Shown: positions 1-7,120 of the stretch, one piece after another | How positions within the stretch are numbered: the stretch's first letter is position 1 | Layout of the letters: every line of letters starts with the position of its first letter | Origin: an uncultured Lachnospiraceae bacterium | GTDB lineage: Bacteria; Bacillota; Clostridia; Lachnospirales; Lachnospiraceae | DNA length: 12,330 nt | Direction: 5' to 3' | Assembly: GCA_910583965.1 (NCBI GenBank) | Contig: CAJUAE010000096.1 | Coordinates: 1-12,330 of the forward strand | The notes under the pieces: model-generated | What the model was told of the DNA's origin: nothing | Seen by the model: the letters and a program-made list of their open reading frames with translations, nothing else | Databases searched by the model: none | Position numbers and translations under genes: made by a program

Positions 1-102
1 AGGTGTCCTGTCGTTGGCAGATGCCTCTATTGCATCGGCAAACATCTCCACCTGCTTTTGACCTGATATAACAAAATTCTTCGTAATACTTGAAGTTGCC
101 AT
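1..102 (-). CDS. unrecognised small mobile-element protein, N-terminal part (runs off window)
   Basis: The reading frame starts at an ATG at 102, with a strong AGGAGG-type ribosome binding site just upstream on the minus strand (positions 106-117 or so), and stays open to the window edge. The visible 34 residues begin MATSSITKNFVISG and continue with an acidic helical stretch (KQVEMFADAIEAS). I do not recognise a domain. It lies 125 bases downstream of the helicase gene on the same strand and has similar base composition. It is therefore probably the next gene of the conjugative-element module that held the helicase. The start and coding status are well supported; the function is unknown. Confidence 0.6.
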   Translation of the reverse strand, partial: MATSSITKNFVISGQKQVEMFADAIEASANDRTP

Positions 103-227
103 AAAACACACCTCCTTTATCAGTATGGCTCTTTTTCTCAACGCCTACTCTTATGAGCGCAGTTTTTTCTTCCCTACTCATATTTTACGATTTTACCGAC
201 TGTTTTGCAATCGAATTTTTGTGAATT

Positions 228-1445
228 TTATATAACCGCCTCTTTTCCCTTTGTTTTATCCGTTCCGGTATTTTCCACACCTGCCACCTGCGCCTTGTAC
301 GCCTCCAGCTTTTCTTTCAGCGATGCTTTCGCAGGTTTGTCATTGTTTCCGGCTACCAGCTTTAACCCGTGCGGACTGTTGTTTTCTGCCACGTGATTAT
401 GCCCTGCATTTTCCACTGGAACAGATTGTGGTATATTCCCCGCCAATTCCTGCCTCTGGTCACTGTGTCCTAAAGTATCGGCTTGTGGCTGCTCTGCTCT
501 TTGGTCATCATGTCCAAAAGTGTCCGCTTCTGACTGTTCTGACACTTCATTCTCAACCTGTACGTCACTGCCTGTTTCGTCCATGTTCAGCAGGGCATTG
601 AGGGCGGATAGGCGGTCTAACTTCTCCTTCAGTTCGGTTTCCTGTGCAAAAGGTTTTGTAACCTCCGCCTTTGCCGTTTCAAGCTGCCGCTCCACATTTT
701 CCAGTTTTACTTTGGCGTTGTCAAGTTCCTTTGGCATGGCTTCCAGCGCATGGTTGATACGAGTAATATTCCCGAACGGGTCTGCACCGACTTCAAGGTT
801 ATGGGAAAGCTGCCCTTTTAAGTTCATTACAAATTTATGGTTTAAGCTATCAAAGGAAACAGCCATCTTAAAGCCTGCATATTCTCCTATGGTAACAGAG
901 TCGTTGGCGCTTTTTACCTCTTTGCACATCTCCACCAGCGCTGTCCCGGCTTCTTTTTTATCCGTGTAAAACTTATTTCCTACTTTCATGAAAAACTGCT
1001 CTTTATCTTTTGGAATACTTGCCTTTGCGGTCTGAATATCCGCTTCCATGCCGCCGATGCGCTCTTTTAAAACAGCGATCTGCTGCGGATAATGCTGCGT
1101 GATATTATCCTCAAGACGGTATATCTGACTGGTATGGTTGGCTTTCATCAGCTTTAGCTTTGACACCTGCACGTCCAAATCCATCTTTTCGCGGATATAT
1201 GGGTTGCCCGTGGCTAGGGCTTTGACCTCCGCGTAAGTGAGCGCCGCCTCGTCCACATCTTCACAGCTCCGTACAGGTGATTTACTCGTCATAATCTGAC
1301 CGATGAATTTCTGCTTGTTTTCGATCAGCTGCCATGAATAACTGTCGAATGTATTTTCGGTCACATACCGGAAAATCTTAACCCTGTCATTCATGTTGCC
1401 CTGCCTTAAAATACGACCTTCCTGCTGCTCGATGTCAGAAGGACA
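228..1445 (-). pseudogene. SF2/SNF2-type helicase of a conjugative element, C-terminal part, 5' end cut off by an insertion
   Basis: The intact part starts at PSDIEQQEGRILRQGN, the motif VI region of SF2 helicases (Q-x2-GR-x2-R-x-G), which contacts ATP. About 340 residues follow: a globular stretch, coiled-coil rich segments (KLKLMKANHTSQIYRLEDN and, further on, the AMPKELDNAKVKLENVERQL region), and a low-complexity tail. The tail has two copies of an ADT-x-GH-x-DQR motif. Large helicase or helicase-methylase proteins with this ending are typical of Tn916/Tn1549-like and other Firmicutes conjugative elements. All upstream domains, including Walker A and B, are absent. Just before the proline codon at 1440-1442 the expected W-R-P context is replaced by unrelated codons. 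The apparent GTG or ATG starts at 1472 and 1460 have no ribosome binding site and lie in the inserted DNA. The protein made here, if any, cannot be a helicase. Confidence 0.8.
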
Positions 1446-1465
1446 TACTCGCCGATACATGATTA
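1435..1465. other. probable insertion junction (att site) of the serine-recombinase element
   Basis: Helicase coding sequence recognisable by its conserved PSDIEQQEGR motif stops at about 1443. The stop codon of the serine recombinase lies only some 35 bases to the right (TGA followed by an in-phase TAG at 1477-1482). A recombinase gene ending a few dozen bases from the element end is the usual layout of Tn4451-like and related serine-recombinase elements. The exact core dinucleotide cannot be fixed without the empty site. TnpX-type enzymes use GA cores, which is family knowledge and was not shown here. Confidence 0.5.
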
Positions 1466-1479
1466 AAAACACGTTTCTA

Positions 1480-3132
1480 TCAGCAAATATGCCCTTCTTG
1501 GTTTATGCACCCTATGAATTTGTAATAAATTTTTACTTCCTGTATGCGCTCCCCATCTACGTCCTGCGGTTCGCCTATGGTAATCTTTTCGATAAGGGTA
1601 TTTAACAGTGCCGCCGATAATTCCTCAATCCCTGCATACCCTTTAATCAGCTTAGAAAACTGCTCGGCATTTCCTCTGTTCTTATCGCTTTCCGTCCTCT
1701 GTGCGGTCAGTTCCTTAATTGCCTGCTCCAATCCTGTCTGTTCGTCCTCATAACGCCTGCACATCATCTGATAATTGCGCTCTGTGATGTTTCCATTCTG
1801 TCTGTCCTCATAGAGCTGCTGGAACAGGTTGTCAACCTCGGAAAGCCTTGCTTTCTTTTCCCTTATCTCTTTGTCCAGTGATTTTGTCTGCTTGTCCTTG
1901 TTACTGCCTATCTGCCGCATCAGTTTTTCGCACAGCTCGTCATTATCGGCGAGTGCTTCCCCTGCATGGCATTTGATGTCATTCAGCACACATTCGTATA
2001 ACTGCCTTGCTTCAATCCAGTGGCTTGTGTCTACCGATTTCCCAAAAGTCTTGTAATTGTTACACATATAGCCGTACTCGTCAATGATTTCCTCTTTTGG
2101 GCTGCGGTGCGCTTTCGCCAGTGTCATTGCATAACCGCAGTCGGCACATTTAATCAGTCCTGCAAAGATGTTTTCAAACTTTCTCGGCTTGTTCTGCACG
2201 TTACGCCTGCTTGTAATCAGTCGCTGTACCAGTTCAAAATCTTTTGGACTGACTATCGGCTCATGCACATTCTCCACCACTGTGTAATTCTCCGGCAGTA
2301 CGCTCAACCGTTTGTGGCTTTTAAACGAAGGCGATATACGCTTGTTCATTACAAGATGACCCGCGTAAACGGGATTGCGTAAAATTCCCCGGACACTGTT
2401 GTTGCTCCATTCATAACGCTTCTGGTCATCTTCCCCATCAAAGTACCGTTCATAACCGTTTGGATTGACCGCTGACGGTCTTAGGATATGCCGCTCATTC
2501 AGGTAACTTCTAATCTGCGATATGCCTTTTCCGTCTTTTGCAAAAGAGAAGATAAGCCTTACTGTCGGCGCATACCGCTCGTCTATCACAAGACGGTGAC
2601 GGTCATGCTCGTCTTTCCTGTAGCCATATGGCGCGCTGGTTGCAACGTACATTCCGTCAAGCACCCTTGCCCGCTTTGCGCTACGCACCTTTTTGGAAGT
2701 ATCCTTTGCGTAAAGTTCGTTGATGATGTTGCGGAACGGCGTAAAGTCTGCCGACTCCTGCCTGCTTGTGTCCACCACGTCATTGATTGCGATATACCGC
2801 ACGTTATGTTCGGGAAAATATACCTCAATGAACACGCCCGTTTCAAGATAATTCCTGCCAAGCCTTGATAAGTCTTTTGTAATGACACAGTTTATCTTTC
2901 CACTTTCGATATCGGCAATCATTTTCTGAAAACTTGGTCTTTGGAAATTTGTTCCTGAATACCCGTCATCGACATAGAAAGTCGTGTTGTTTATGCCGTT
3001 TTCCCTTGCATAGCGTGAGAGGATTTCCTTCTGCGTCTGAATGCTTGAACTTTCCTGCACGTTCCCATCGTCCCTCGACAGTCTGCAATATAAAGCTGCC
3101 TTGTATGTTGTTTTTGTGGTCTGCCCTGTCAT
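1480..3132 (-). CDS. large serine recombinase (TnpX-like site-specific integrase/excisionase)
   Basis: This 550-residue protein has the domain order of large serine recombinases. The catalytic domain carries YCRLSRDD with nucleophile Ser19 and the GYSGTNFQRPSF and KDLSRLGRNYLETG motifs. It is followed by a recombinase DNA-binding domain at about 165-300 (APYGYRKD, then VRGILRNPVYAGHLV). A zinc-ribbon region at about 325-370 comes next, then a long coiled coil (about 410-485) and a C-terminal tail. Such enzymes excise and integrate elements without host factors. I start it at the ATG at 3132 because GAGGAGGAAT sits in the right place; the nine upstream codons from 3159 would include that site. 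In the zinc ribbon, Cys329, Cys332 and Cys357 are present, but the fourth usual cysteine (in ACTSH-type sequences) is Asp368 in VDTSH. It has its own promoter at 3180-3208. The family call is very secure. Kinship to Tn4451 TnpX in particular is an inference from context. Confidence 0.95.
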   Translation of the reverse strand: MTGQTTKTTYKAALYCRLSRDDGNVQESSSIQTQKEILSRYARENGINNTTFYVDDGYSGTNFQRPSFQKMIADIESGKINCVITKDLSRLGRNYLETGVFIEVYFPEHNVRYIAINDVVDTSRQESADFTPFRNIINELYAKDTSKKVRSAKRARVLDGMYVATSAPYGYRKDEHDRHRLVIDERYAPTVRLIFSFAKDGKGISQIRSYLNERHILRPSAVNPNGYERYFDGEDDQKRYEWSNNSVRGILRNPVYAGHLVMNKRISPSFKSHKRLSVLPENYTVVENVHEPIVSPKDFELVQRLITSRRNVQNKPRKFENIFAGLIKCADCGYAMTLAKAHRSPKEEIIDEYGYMCNNYKTFGKSVDTSHWIEARQLYECVLNDIKCHAGEALADNDELCEKLMRQIGSNKDKQTKSLDKEIREKKARLSEVDNLFQQLYEDRQNGNITERNYQMMCRRYEDEQTGLEQAIKELTAQRTESDKNRGNAEQFSKLIKGYAGIEELSAALLNTLIEKITIGEPQDVDGERIQEVKIYYKFIGCINQEGHIC

Positions 3133-3179
3133 AAATAATTCCTCCTCGTGACAAGGCATTCCGCTATTCAGTTATGTTT

Positions 3180-3208
3180 ATTATACCGTTTTGCCTGCCA
3201 CCTTTCAA
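3180..3208 (-). promoter_or_regulatory. sigma-A promoter for the serine recombinase
   Basis: On the minus strand a -35 box TTGAAA (3203-3208) is followed, after exactly 17 bases, by a consensus -10 box TATAAT (3180-3185). The box lies about 48 bases upstream of the recombinase ATG. This implies that the recombinase is transcribed independently of the replication and mobilization genes. The call rests on sequence match only. Confidence 0.7.
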
Positions 3209-3273
3209 GATGATTTTTGTTGGATTTCCGCTGTTTTTCTGTATTTCCTATGATATTCATGGAAACTCCCGTT

Positions 3274-3444
3274 TTAGCCTTCCTGCATTTTCCGTCTGAT
3301 GTTATCAAGTGCTACATTGCCGAAAACTTCTGACATATCCTGTTTTCCTGTATAAACCGGCTTTACAATAATCTTTACAGGTTTTCTCCTGCCATTTGCG
3401 CCCGTTACCTTTTTTGCTGTTTTTTCTGCCATATCTATAGCCAT
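3274..3444 (-). CDS. small basic ORF (56 residues) between loader and recombinase genes
   Basis: The ATG at 3444 has an excellent ribosome binding site (GGGAGG, then ATTTT, then ATG), identical in layout to that of the replication initiator gene. The product begins MAIDMAEKTAKKVTG, has a lysine/arginine-rich middle (GRRKPVKIIVKP) and ends in an amphipathic helix (VALDNIRRKMQEG). Its position next to a Tn4451-like recombinase recalls the tiny TnpW-type proteins of such elements. I cannot show TnpW homology from the sequence, so I give no symbol. It is separated from the upstream loader gene by a strong terminator, so it probably depends on read-through or on its own promoter. Confidence 0.6.
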   Translation of the reverse strand: MAIDMAEKTAKKVTGANGRRKPVKIIVKPVYTGKQDMSEVFGNVALDNIRRKMQEG

Positions 3445-3498
3445 AAAATCCTCCCTTTCTTTTTTGCGGTCATTTTACCGCCGATAATATTTCAATAC

Positions 3499-3528
3499 TT
3501 TTTATCCCTCTGCACAGAGGGATAAAAA
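3499..3528. terminator. perfect bidirectional intrinsic terminator
   Basis: The arms TTTTTATCCCTCTG (3499-3512) and CAGAGGGATAAAAA (3515-3528) are exact reverse complements over 14 bases. With the innermost pair open, this gives a 13-bp stem and a short loop. The stem has a GC-rich core and A/T tracts at both ends, the hallmark of a Rho-independent terminator working on both strands. It follows the stop codon of the loader gene (3555) and should end the relaxase-initiator-loader transcript before the small ORF and recombinase. Confidence 0.85.
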
Positions 3529-3554
3529 CCATAAAACGGCATTGGATATAACCG

Positions 3555-4427
3555 TCAGAACCTTCCATTATCTGCCGCCCCCGTCAGTACCTTTTTCGCC
3601 GCATCCCTGTTTTCCTGCCCCAGTTCAGAGCGGTAATTCCTGCTACCGAAATAAACAGGCATACACCTTTCCATGATGCGGTCATAAATCCTTGCGTGTT
3701 CCACGTCCTGCGGATTTTTTAGCGCATCAAGCTGAAGGTTCGTTGTGATGATGAACGGCTTGCCGGACTTGTACCGTTCATCAATGACCGTATAAATTGT
3801 TTCAACCGTATACTGGCTTTCCCTCTCAATCCCCATATCATCAATTACGAGCAGCGTGTAGCGGTTCAGGCTTGCAAGATACTCATTCCGCTCTGAACTG
3901 TAAAGACCGCCGAGCGCATTTAATATTTTGGGAAAACTTGTCATTAACACAGGTATTTTCTGTTCTAACAGCGCATTGGCAATACACCCTGCAAGGAATG
4001 TCTTGCCTGTCCCGACATTCCCCCAAAACAAAAGTCCCTGCCCGGTCTGCACCATTTCAGGAAAATGTTCCACATACCGCTTTGCGTATACGGCGTTTTC
4101 CTGTGACGCATCACAGCGGTCAAAGGTATAGTTATAAAATGTCCTGTCCTGCAATCCCGCACTTTTCATCTTCTGGATATTCAGAAGTTCCTCCTTTACC
4201 CTGTGTTCCTCACGTTCCTTTTCCAGTTTCTCCGCTGCACATCTGCAAAGACAGCCGACAATGCGTTCCTCTCCCAAGAATGATATTTTTTTCTGCTTTC
4301 TTGTACGGCACTGCCCGCATATTAACAATCCGGTATCAGCGTCCGTGTAATCATCAGCTGCCTTTATTCCCTCATTGGTGATACTTTCCATTTTTCTAAG
4401 CACTTCATCAACAACCGTTTCAATCAT
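3555..4427 (-). CDS. DnaC/DnaI-like AAA+ helicase loader
   Basis: The 290-residue protein has Walker A GNVGTGKT (136-143), Walker B LLVIDD (192-197), sensor 1 ITTN (227-230) and an arginine-finger-like segment (RIYDRIMERC). This is the DnaC/DnaI/IstB AAA+ pattern. An N-terminal cysteine cluster (C37-x2-C40, then C59, C61 and C63) suggests a zinc-binding helicase-interaction domain, as known for DnaI-like loaders. Its role would be to load the replicative helicase at an origin opened by the initiator encoded just upstream. The ATG at 4427 overlaps the stop of that gene as ATGA (4424-4427), so the two are probably translationally coupled. IstB-type transposition helpers share this fold. However, no partner transposase is present, and the initiator partner makes the replication role much more likely. 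Confidence 0.93.
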   Translation of the reverse strand: MIETVVDEVLRKMESITNEGIKAADDYTDADTGLLICGQCRTRKQKKISFLGEERIVGCLCRCAAEKLEKEREEHRVKEELLNIQKMKSAGLQDRTFYNYTFDRCDASQENAVYAKRYVEHFPEMVQTGQGLLFWGNVGTGKTFLAGCIANALLEQKIPVLMTSFPKILNALGGLYSSERNEYLASLNRYTLLVIDDMGIERESQYTVETIYTVIDERYKSGKPFIITTNLQLDALKNPQDVEHARIYDRIMERCMPVYFGSRNYRSELGQENRDAAKKVLTGAADNGRF

Positions 4428-5239
4428 AAGCTGTCCCCCTCCTTAAAACTGCCATTATAGGAATACCCGTTCCCCGTTTTCTGTTCTTTTTTCATATCCG
4501 CCCTTTTCCAGAGTTCCATAATAGCTAAGTGGTTTTTGTATGTCTTTCCATAAGATGCCATGTATTCCGACAAATGTTCTATCATGGACTGGTAATCTGC
4601 CGGATAGTCATCTTTGAGCATTTGCAGTTCCTTATCCGTAAGAATGACATTATCGTATCTGCCATAAAATCTGATTCCTTTATCCTGCTCTGTCTGTGCG
4701 TGTGCGTTTTTCTCTCTCACACACTCTCTTTTATCTAAGTTCTTATCTCTATTCTCTATACTCTTATCTCTAATCTCTGGTGGAAAAATTTGGGACACAG
4801 GTGGGACATTGTCCCAATTCTGTCCCATATCCGTATTTTTGTCCTCAAGGAGCAGCGTATTTTCCTCCATTTTCTGCCTGCGGTATCTTGCCTTTCGTTC
4901 CGCATCGGACGAGCCTTTTCCGGTCATCTGCTCAATTTCGGGCATATAGTAAATGTCATTTTCCTGCACTACCACAAGTCCAAGCTGCATGAATGCCCGC
5001 ATTGCCCTCTCGACAGTGCCTGCCTCATGCCTTGTAAGCAGTGCTATCATCTCCGCCGAAAGTGGTGTCTGTTCGTTCAAGAGCAGTTTCCCGTTATGCT
5101 GCAATGATTTCAGATACAGTTTGAGCAGGATATTCACGTATAAAATGCCATCCTTTGAACCTTCCAGTACCACAATCTCACGCTGGTCAAAAAAATTCTC
5201 CTTCAGCTTTAAAAAATAATACTTCCTGTTCTCTGCCAT
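4424..5239 (-). CDS. phage-type replication initiator (replisome organizer, N-terminal domain family)
   Basis: The 271-residue product starts MAENRKYYFLKLKENFFDQ and continues with the winged-helix pattern of phage replisome-organizer N-terminal domains (to about residue 102: GILYVNILLKLYLKSLQ, then SAEMIALLTR, then VERAMRAFMQLGLV). A basic stretch follows (SSDAERKARYRRQK), then a low-complexity linker (about 130-185). The C-terminal domain (about 192-250, YGRYDNVILTDKELQMLK and YKNHLAIMELWKRAD) probably contacts the helicase or loader. I use the ATG at 5239, because the upstream TTG at 5260 would place the strong GGGAGG site inside the gene. Such proteins bind repeats in their own gene and recruit a DnaC-like loader. 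Both features are present here: a repeat cluster at 4742-4828 and a coupled loader gene. Codons in the linker are unusually purine-rich on the coding strand. Confidence 0.88.
   Translation of the reverse strand: MAENRKYYFLKLKENFFDQREIVVLEGSKDGILYVNILLKLYLKSLQHNGKLLLNEQTPLSAEMIALLTRHEAGTVERAMRAFMQLGLVVVQENDIYYMPEIEQMTGKGSSDAERKARYRRQKMEENTLLLEDKNTDMGQNWDNVPPVSQIFPPEIRDKSIENRDKNLDKRECVREKNAHAQTEQDKGIRFYGRYDNVILTDKELQMLKDDYPADYQSMIEHLSEYMASYGKTYKNHLAIMELWKRADMKKEQKTGNGYSYNGSFKEGDSL
4742..4828. repeat. symmetric iteron-like repeat cluster inside the initiator gene (possible replication origin)
   Basis: Four copies of one 7-mer lie in 37 bases. TGGGACA occurs at 4792-4798 and 4803-4809, and its reverse complement TGTCCCA at 4811-4817 and 4822-4828. 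The direct copies are 11 bases apart on each side, and the whole array is symmetric about base 4810. Immediately to the left is a pyrimidine-rich, AT-rich tract with TCTTATCTCTA repeated at 4742-4752 and 4763-4773, 21 bases apart. Symmetric binding sites next to an easily melted tract, placed inside an initiator gene, match the origin layout of lambda O and several Firmicutes phage replisome organizers. Function here is inferred. Confidence 0.55.
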
Positions 5240-5387
5240 AAAATCCTCCCTTTTTTGCAAATAAAAACAGGGCAGCTATAAAGCCTGCAAAGGTATAGTT
5301 CGCCCTTGTAGGTTTATAATTGCCCTGACGCTGTGTGAACGCAGCGATTAACGCTGCGTAAATCTGCCATTTATAAAGACTGTTCAT
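5187..5387 (-). CDS. small membrane-associated protein between relaxase and initiator
   Basis: The frame encodes 66 residues from the ATG at 5387 (MNSLYKWQIYAALIAAFTQ). A hydrophobic segment (YTFAGFIAALFLFAKKGG) is probably one membrane span, and the tail is polar. It overlaps the relaxase stop (5371) by 17 bases and the initiator start (5239) by 53, which suggests a tightly packed operon with reinitiation. No good ribosome binding site precedes either this ATG or the in-frame ATG at 5417. An 8-bp inverted repeat (5339-5346 and 5352-5359) lies inside the frame. I do not recognise the family, and the gene could be a non-expressed frame. Confidence 0.45.
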   Translation of the reverse strand: MNSLYKWQIYAALIAAFTQRQGNYKPTRANYTFAGFIAALFLFAKKGGFYGREQEVLFFKAEGEFF

Positions 5388-6756
5388 CTCTTTTAGCTTG
5401 TTTTGTGTTTGTTCCATAATGCTGTGATTTATAATCATCAACACTTTTTTTGTTGGCACTAAGCTGTGCCTTGAGGGATATTCTTGCTGTTGTTTTTACC
5501 TGTTCGAGATTTTCCTGCTTCCGTTCAGGTTCTTGCAGGGATTTCGTAACCTTCCCCATAATCTCCTTTGCGGATTTCACGAATTTTTCTTTCAGTGTTT
5601 CCAAACGCCTTACAGCATAATCACGCAGTTTTTTATCGGCGGTGCGTTCCGGTGCAGACAGCCATTTTGAATAATCATCAAGAATTTTTATGTCCTCTTT
5701 CTGTGTCTGCTGTCGGACGGCATCGGTAACGACTTCACAGGCTTTTTCATACGCCTGCCCCGCCACCTCGTCAACCAGCGTTTCCATGTCCGCAAGCTTC
5801 ATCGTGACATCTTCAAGCGCAGAATGTTTTTCCATGATTGCGGCATTTTTCTCCGCAATCAGCACATCCTGTTTTTCAATCACTTTTTCCCTTTGGGAAA
5901 CAGCCTTTTCTGCCTTCTGGATTTTTTTCTCCTGTTCCTCTATTGCTCGTTCATTTTCAGAAAGAATATCTCTCTGCACAGAGATTTTCTCTTTCTGATT
6001 TTCAATGATAAAATCCTGTTTTTCCAAATAGCTCCTGCCGCCATAAGTCGGTTCAATCTGTAAGTGGAGATTATGCCTTGCACAGATACGGAAAAGCATC
6101 TTCCGGCATTCCGCATCAAAGGTCTGTTTTCGGTTGTTGTTTCTGCCTTTCTTCTTGTCGGGATTGGGAAGTGGCACACCTAATTCTTCAAGTGCTTTTT
6201 CCTGTTGAGGACACAGCTCTCCGTAATTATTTTTGCAGTCAAAAACGTGCCTTTCATGGATATGCGGAGTGCCTTCGTCAAGGTGTAACGCCCAGTCTAA
6301 TATGTGTACATGAGTACCGAATTTTTCTTCCATTTCTGCAAAAAATTCTGTCGCAATCTTAGCCAACACTTCCCCCGATACGGACTCATCAATCGTACCG
6401 ATTTGATAAATACTTTCTTCGGGACACGTTTTGTTATTCGTGAGTAAATCCGTCACTGTCCTGTTGCGCTCGGTGTGTCTTGTTTTTTCGTTCCGTTCAT
6501 TCTGCGCTTGTATGTGGTCTGCGTAATGTTCAAAATAATAAAGCTGCTCAATCTTTTCAAATGAGTAATCATTTTCTTTGTCATGTTCCCTTATTTTTGC
6601 AGAAGAAAATCCAGTGTAGCAGTCCCAATAAATATTTTGATTTGCCCTGTCCGCATCTATATGCTCACTGTTTTCAATGTCAAACCTGCGGTCATTATGC
6701 TTGGGATTGTAAGCGCCGTTTTTTCCGGCTCTGCCGTTATGCCTTGTCAGTTTCAT
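5371..6756 (-). CDS. Pre/Mob-type (MobV-like) relaxase
   Basis: The 461-residue protein opens with MKLTRHNGRAGKNGAYNPKHNDR, an N-terminus typical of a Clostridia relaxase group often given uninformative names in databases. The metal-binding HUH-type motif is clear: HLDEGTPHIHERH (158-170), with His158, His165 and His167 as the likely ligands. The second half is a long coiled coil (about 245-330), followed by a basic tail (SQHYGTNTKQAKRDEQ). The enzyme would nick oriT and lead the strand into a conjugation pore supplied by a helper element, since no type IV secretion genes are visible. The ATG at 6756 is kept because family members start the same way. The purine-rich GGGGG site lies rather far upstream (about 16 bases). 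A stop codon directly precedes the ATG in frame. The family call is secure; the MobV subgroup is likely. Confidence 0.88.
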   Translation of the reverse strand: MKLTRHNGRAGKNGAYNPKHNDRRFDIENSEHIDADRANQNIYWDCYTGFSSAKIREHDKENDYSFEKIEQLYYFEHYADHIQAQNERNEKTRHTERNRTVTDLLTNNKTCPEESIYQIGTIDESVSGEVLAKIATEFFAEMEEKFGTHVHILDWALHLDEGTPHIHERHVFDCKNNYGELCPQQEKALEELGVPLPNPDKKKGRNNNRKQTFDAECRKMLFRICARHNLHLQIEPTYGGRSYLEKQDFIIENQKEKISVQRDILSENERAIEEQEKKIQKAEKAVSQREKVIEKQDVLIAEKNAAIMEKHSALEDVTMKLADMETLVDEVAGQAYEKACEVVTDAVRQQTQKEDIKILDDYSKWLSAPERTADKKLRDYAVRRLETLKEKFVKSAKEIMGKVTKSLQEPERKQENLEQVKTTARISLKAQLSANKKSVDDYKSQHYGTNTKQAKRDEQSL

Positions 6757-6799
6757 TCAATCGCAATTTTCCCCCTTTCTTTCCAATATCCCTTCATTT

Positions 6800-6950
6800 T
6801 CTCCCAAAGCGGAGCTTGGGAGAAAGGCAGCTTTGCTGCCAGTCCTGCCGATTTCAGCGTCAGGCAATACCCAGTATGAAGTGACGCAGGCATCACTTCT
6901 CTGGGCAATGGCTGCCGCCCTTGACCTGCTAAGAGGGCTGTGCCCTCTTA
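6800..6950. other. hairpin cluster upstream of the relaxase gene, candidate oriT
   Basis: Four perfect inverted repeats lie within 151 bases directly upstream of the relaxase gene. They are TCTCCCAA/TTGGGAGA (6800-6807 and 6816-6823), GGCAGC/GCTGCC (6826-6831 and 6835-6840), GAAGTGA/TCACTTC (6878-6884 and 6893-6899) and TAAGAGGGC/GCCCTCTTA (6930-6938 and 6942-6950). There is no convincing ORF. For Pre/Mob elements the transfer origin sits just upstream of the relaxase gene and contains inverted repeats, so this is the natural oriT candidate. One of the hairpins could instead be an attenuator in the relaxase leader. The nick site was not identified. Confidence 0.5.
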
Positions 6951-7013
6951 ACTCCCGCTTACACAAAACTACGCCGCATTTTATTCCATAAAATATGCCC
7001 GATTTTGTGTGTT

Positions 7014-7047
7014 CCCTTCAAAATACGCTGGCAGCTATTTTGAAGGG
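7014..7047. repeat. 12-bp perfect inverted repeat, possible part of oriT or a terminator
   Basis: CCCTTCAAAATA (7014-7025) and TATTTTGAAGGG (7036-7047) are exact reverse complements, separated by a 10-base loop. A second, imperfect inverted repeat flanks it on the right: AGCCGT-containing sequence at about 7059-7074 against AAAAAGGACGGCT at about 7090-7102. A minus-strand frame runs through both (6959-7120, MNVMVCSRPFCVF). Its sequence is largely dictated by the repeats, so I treat the structures as the real feature. The repeats may belong to the transfer origin. Confidence 0.5.
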
Positions 7048-7120
7048 AGTGCATCACAGCCGTGTCCGTTTTTCTGCTTTGGAAAACACAAAAAGGACGG
7101 CTACAAACCATTACGTTCAT

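Noticed and set aside
1460..1472. GTG (1472) and ATG (1460) as starts of the helicase C-terminal gene
   Set aside because: Neither has a ribosome binding site, and both lie in DNA to the right of the point where helicase similarity ends, so they are chance starts in the insertion.
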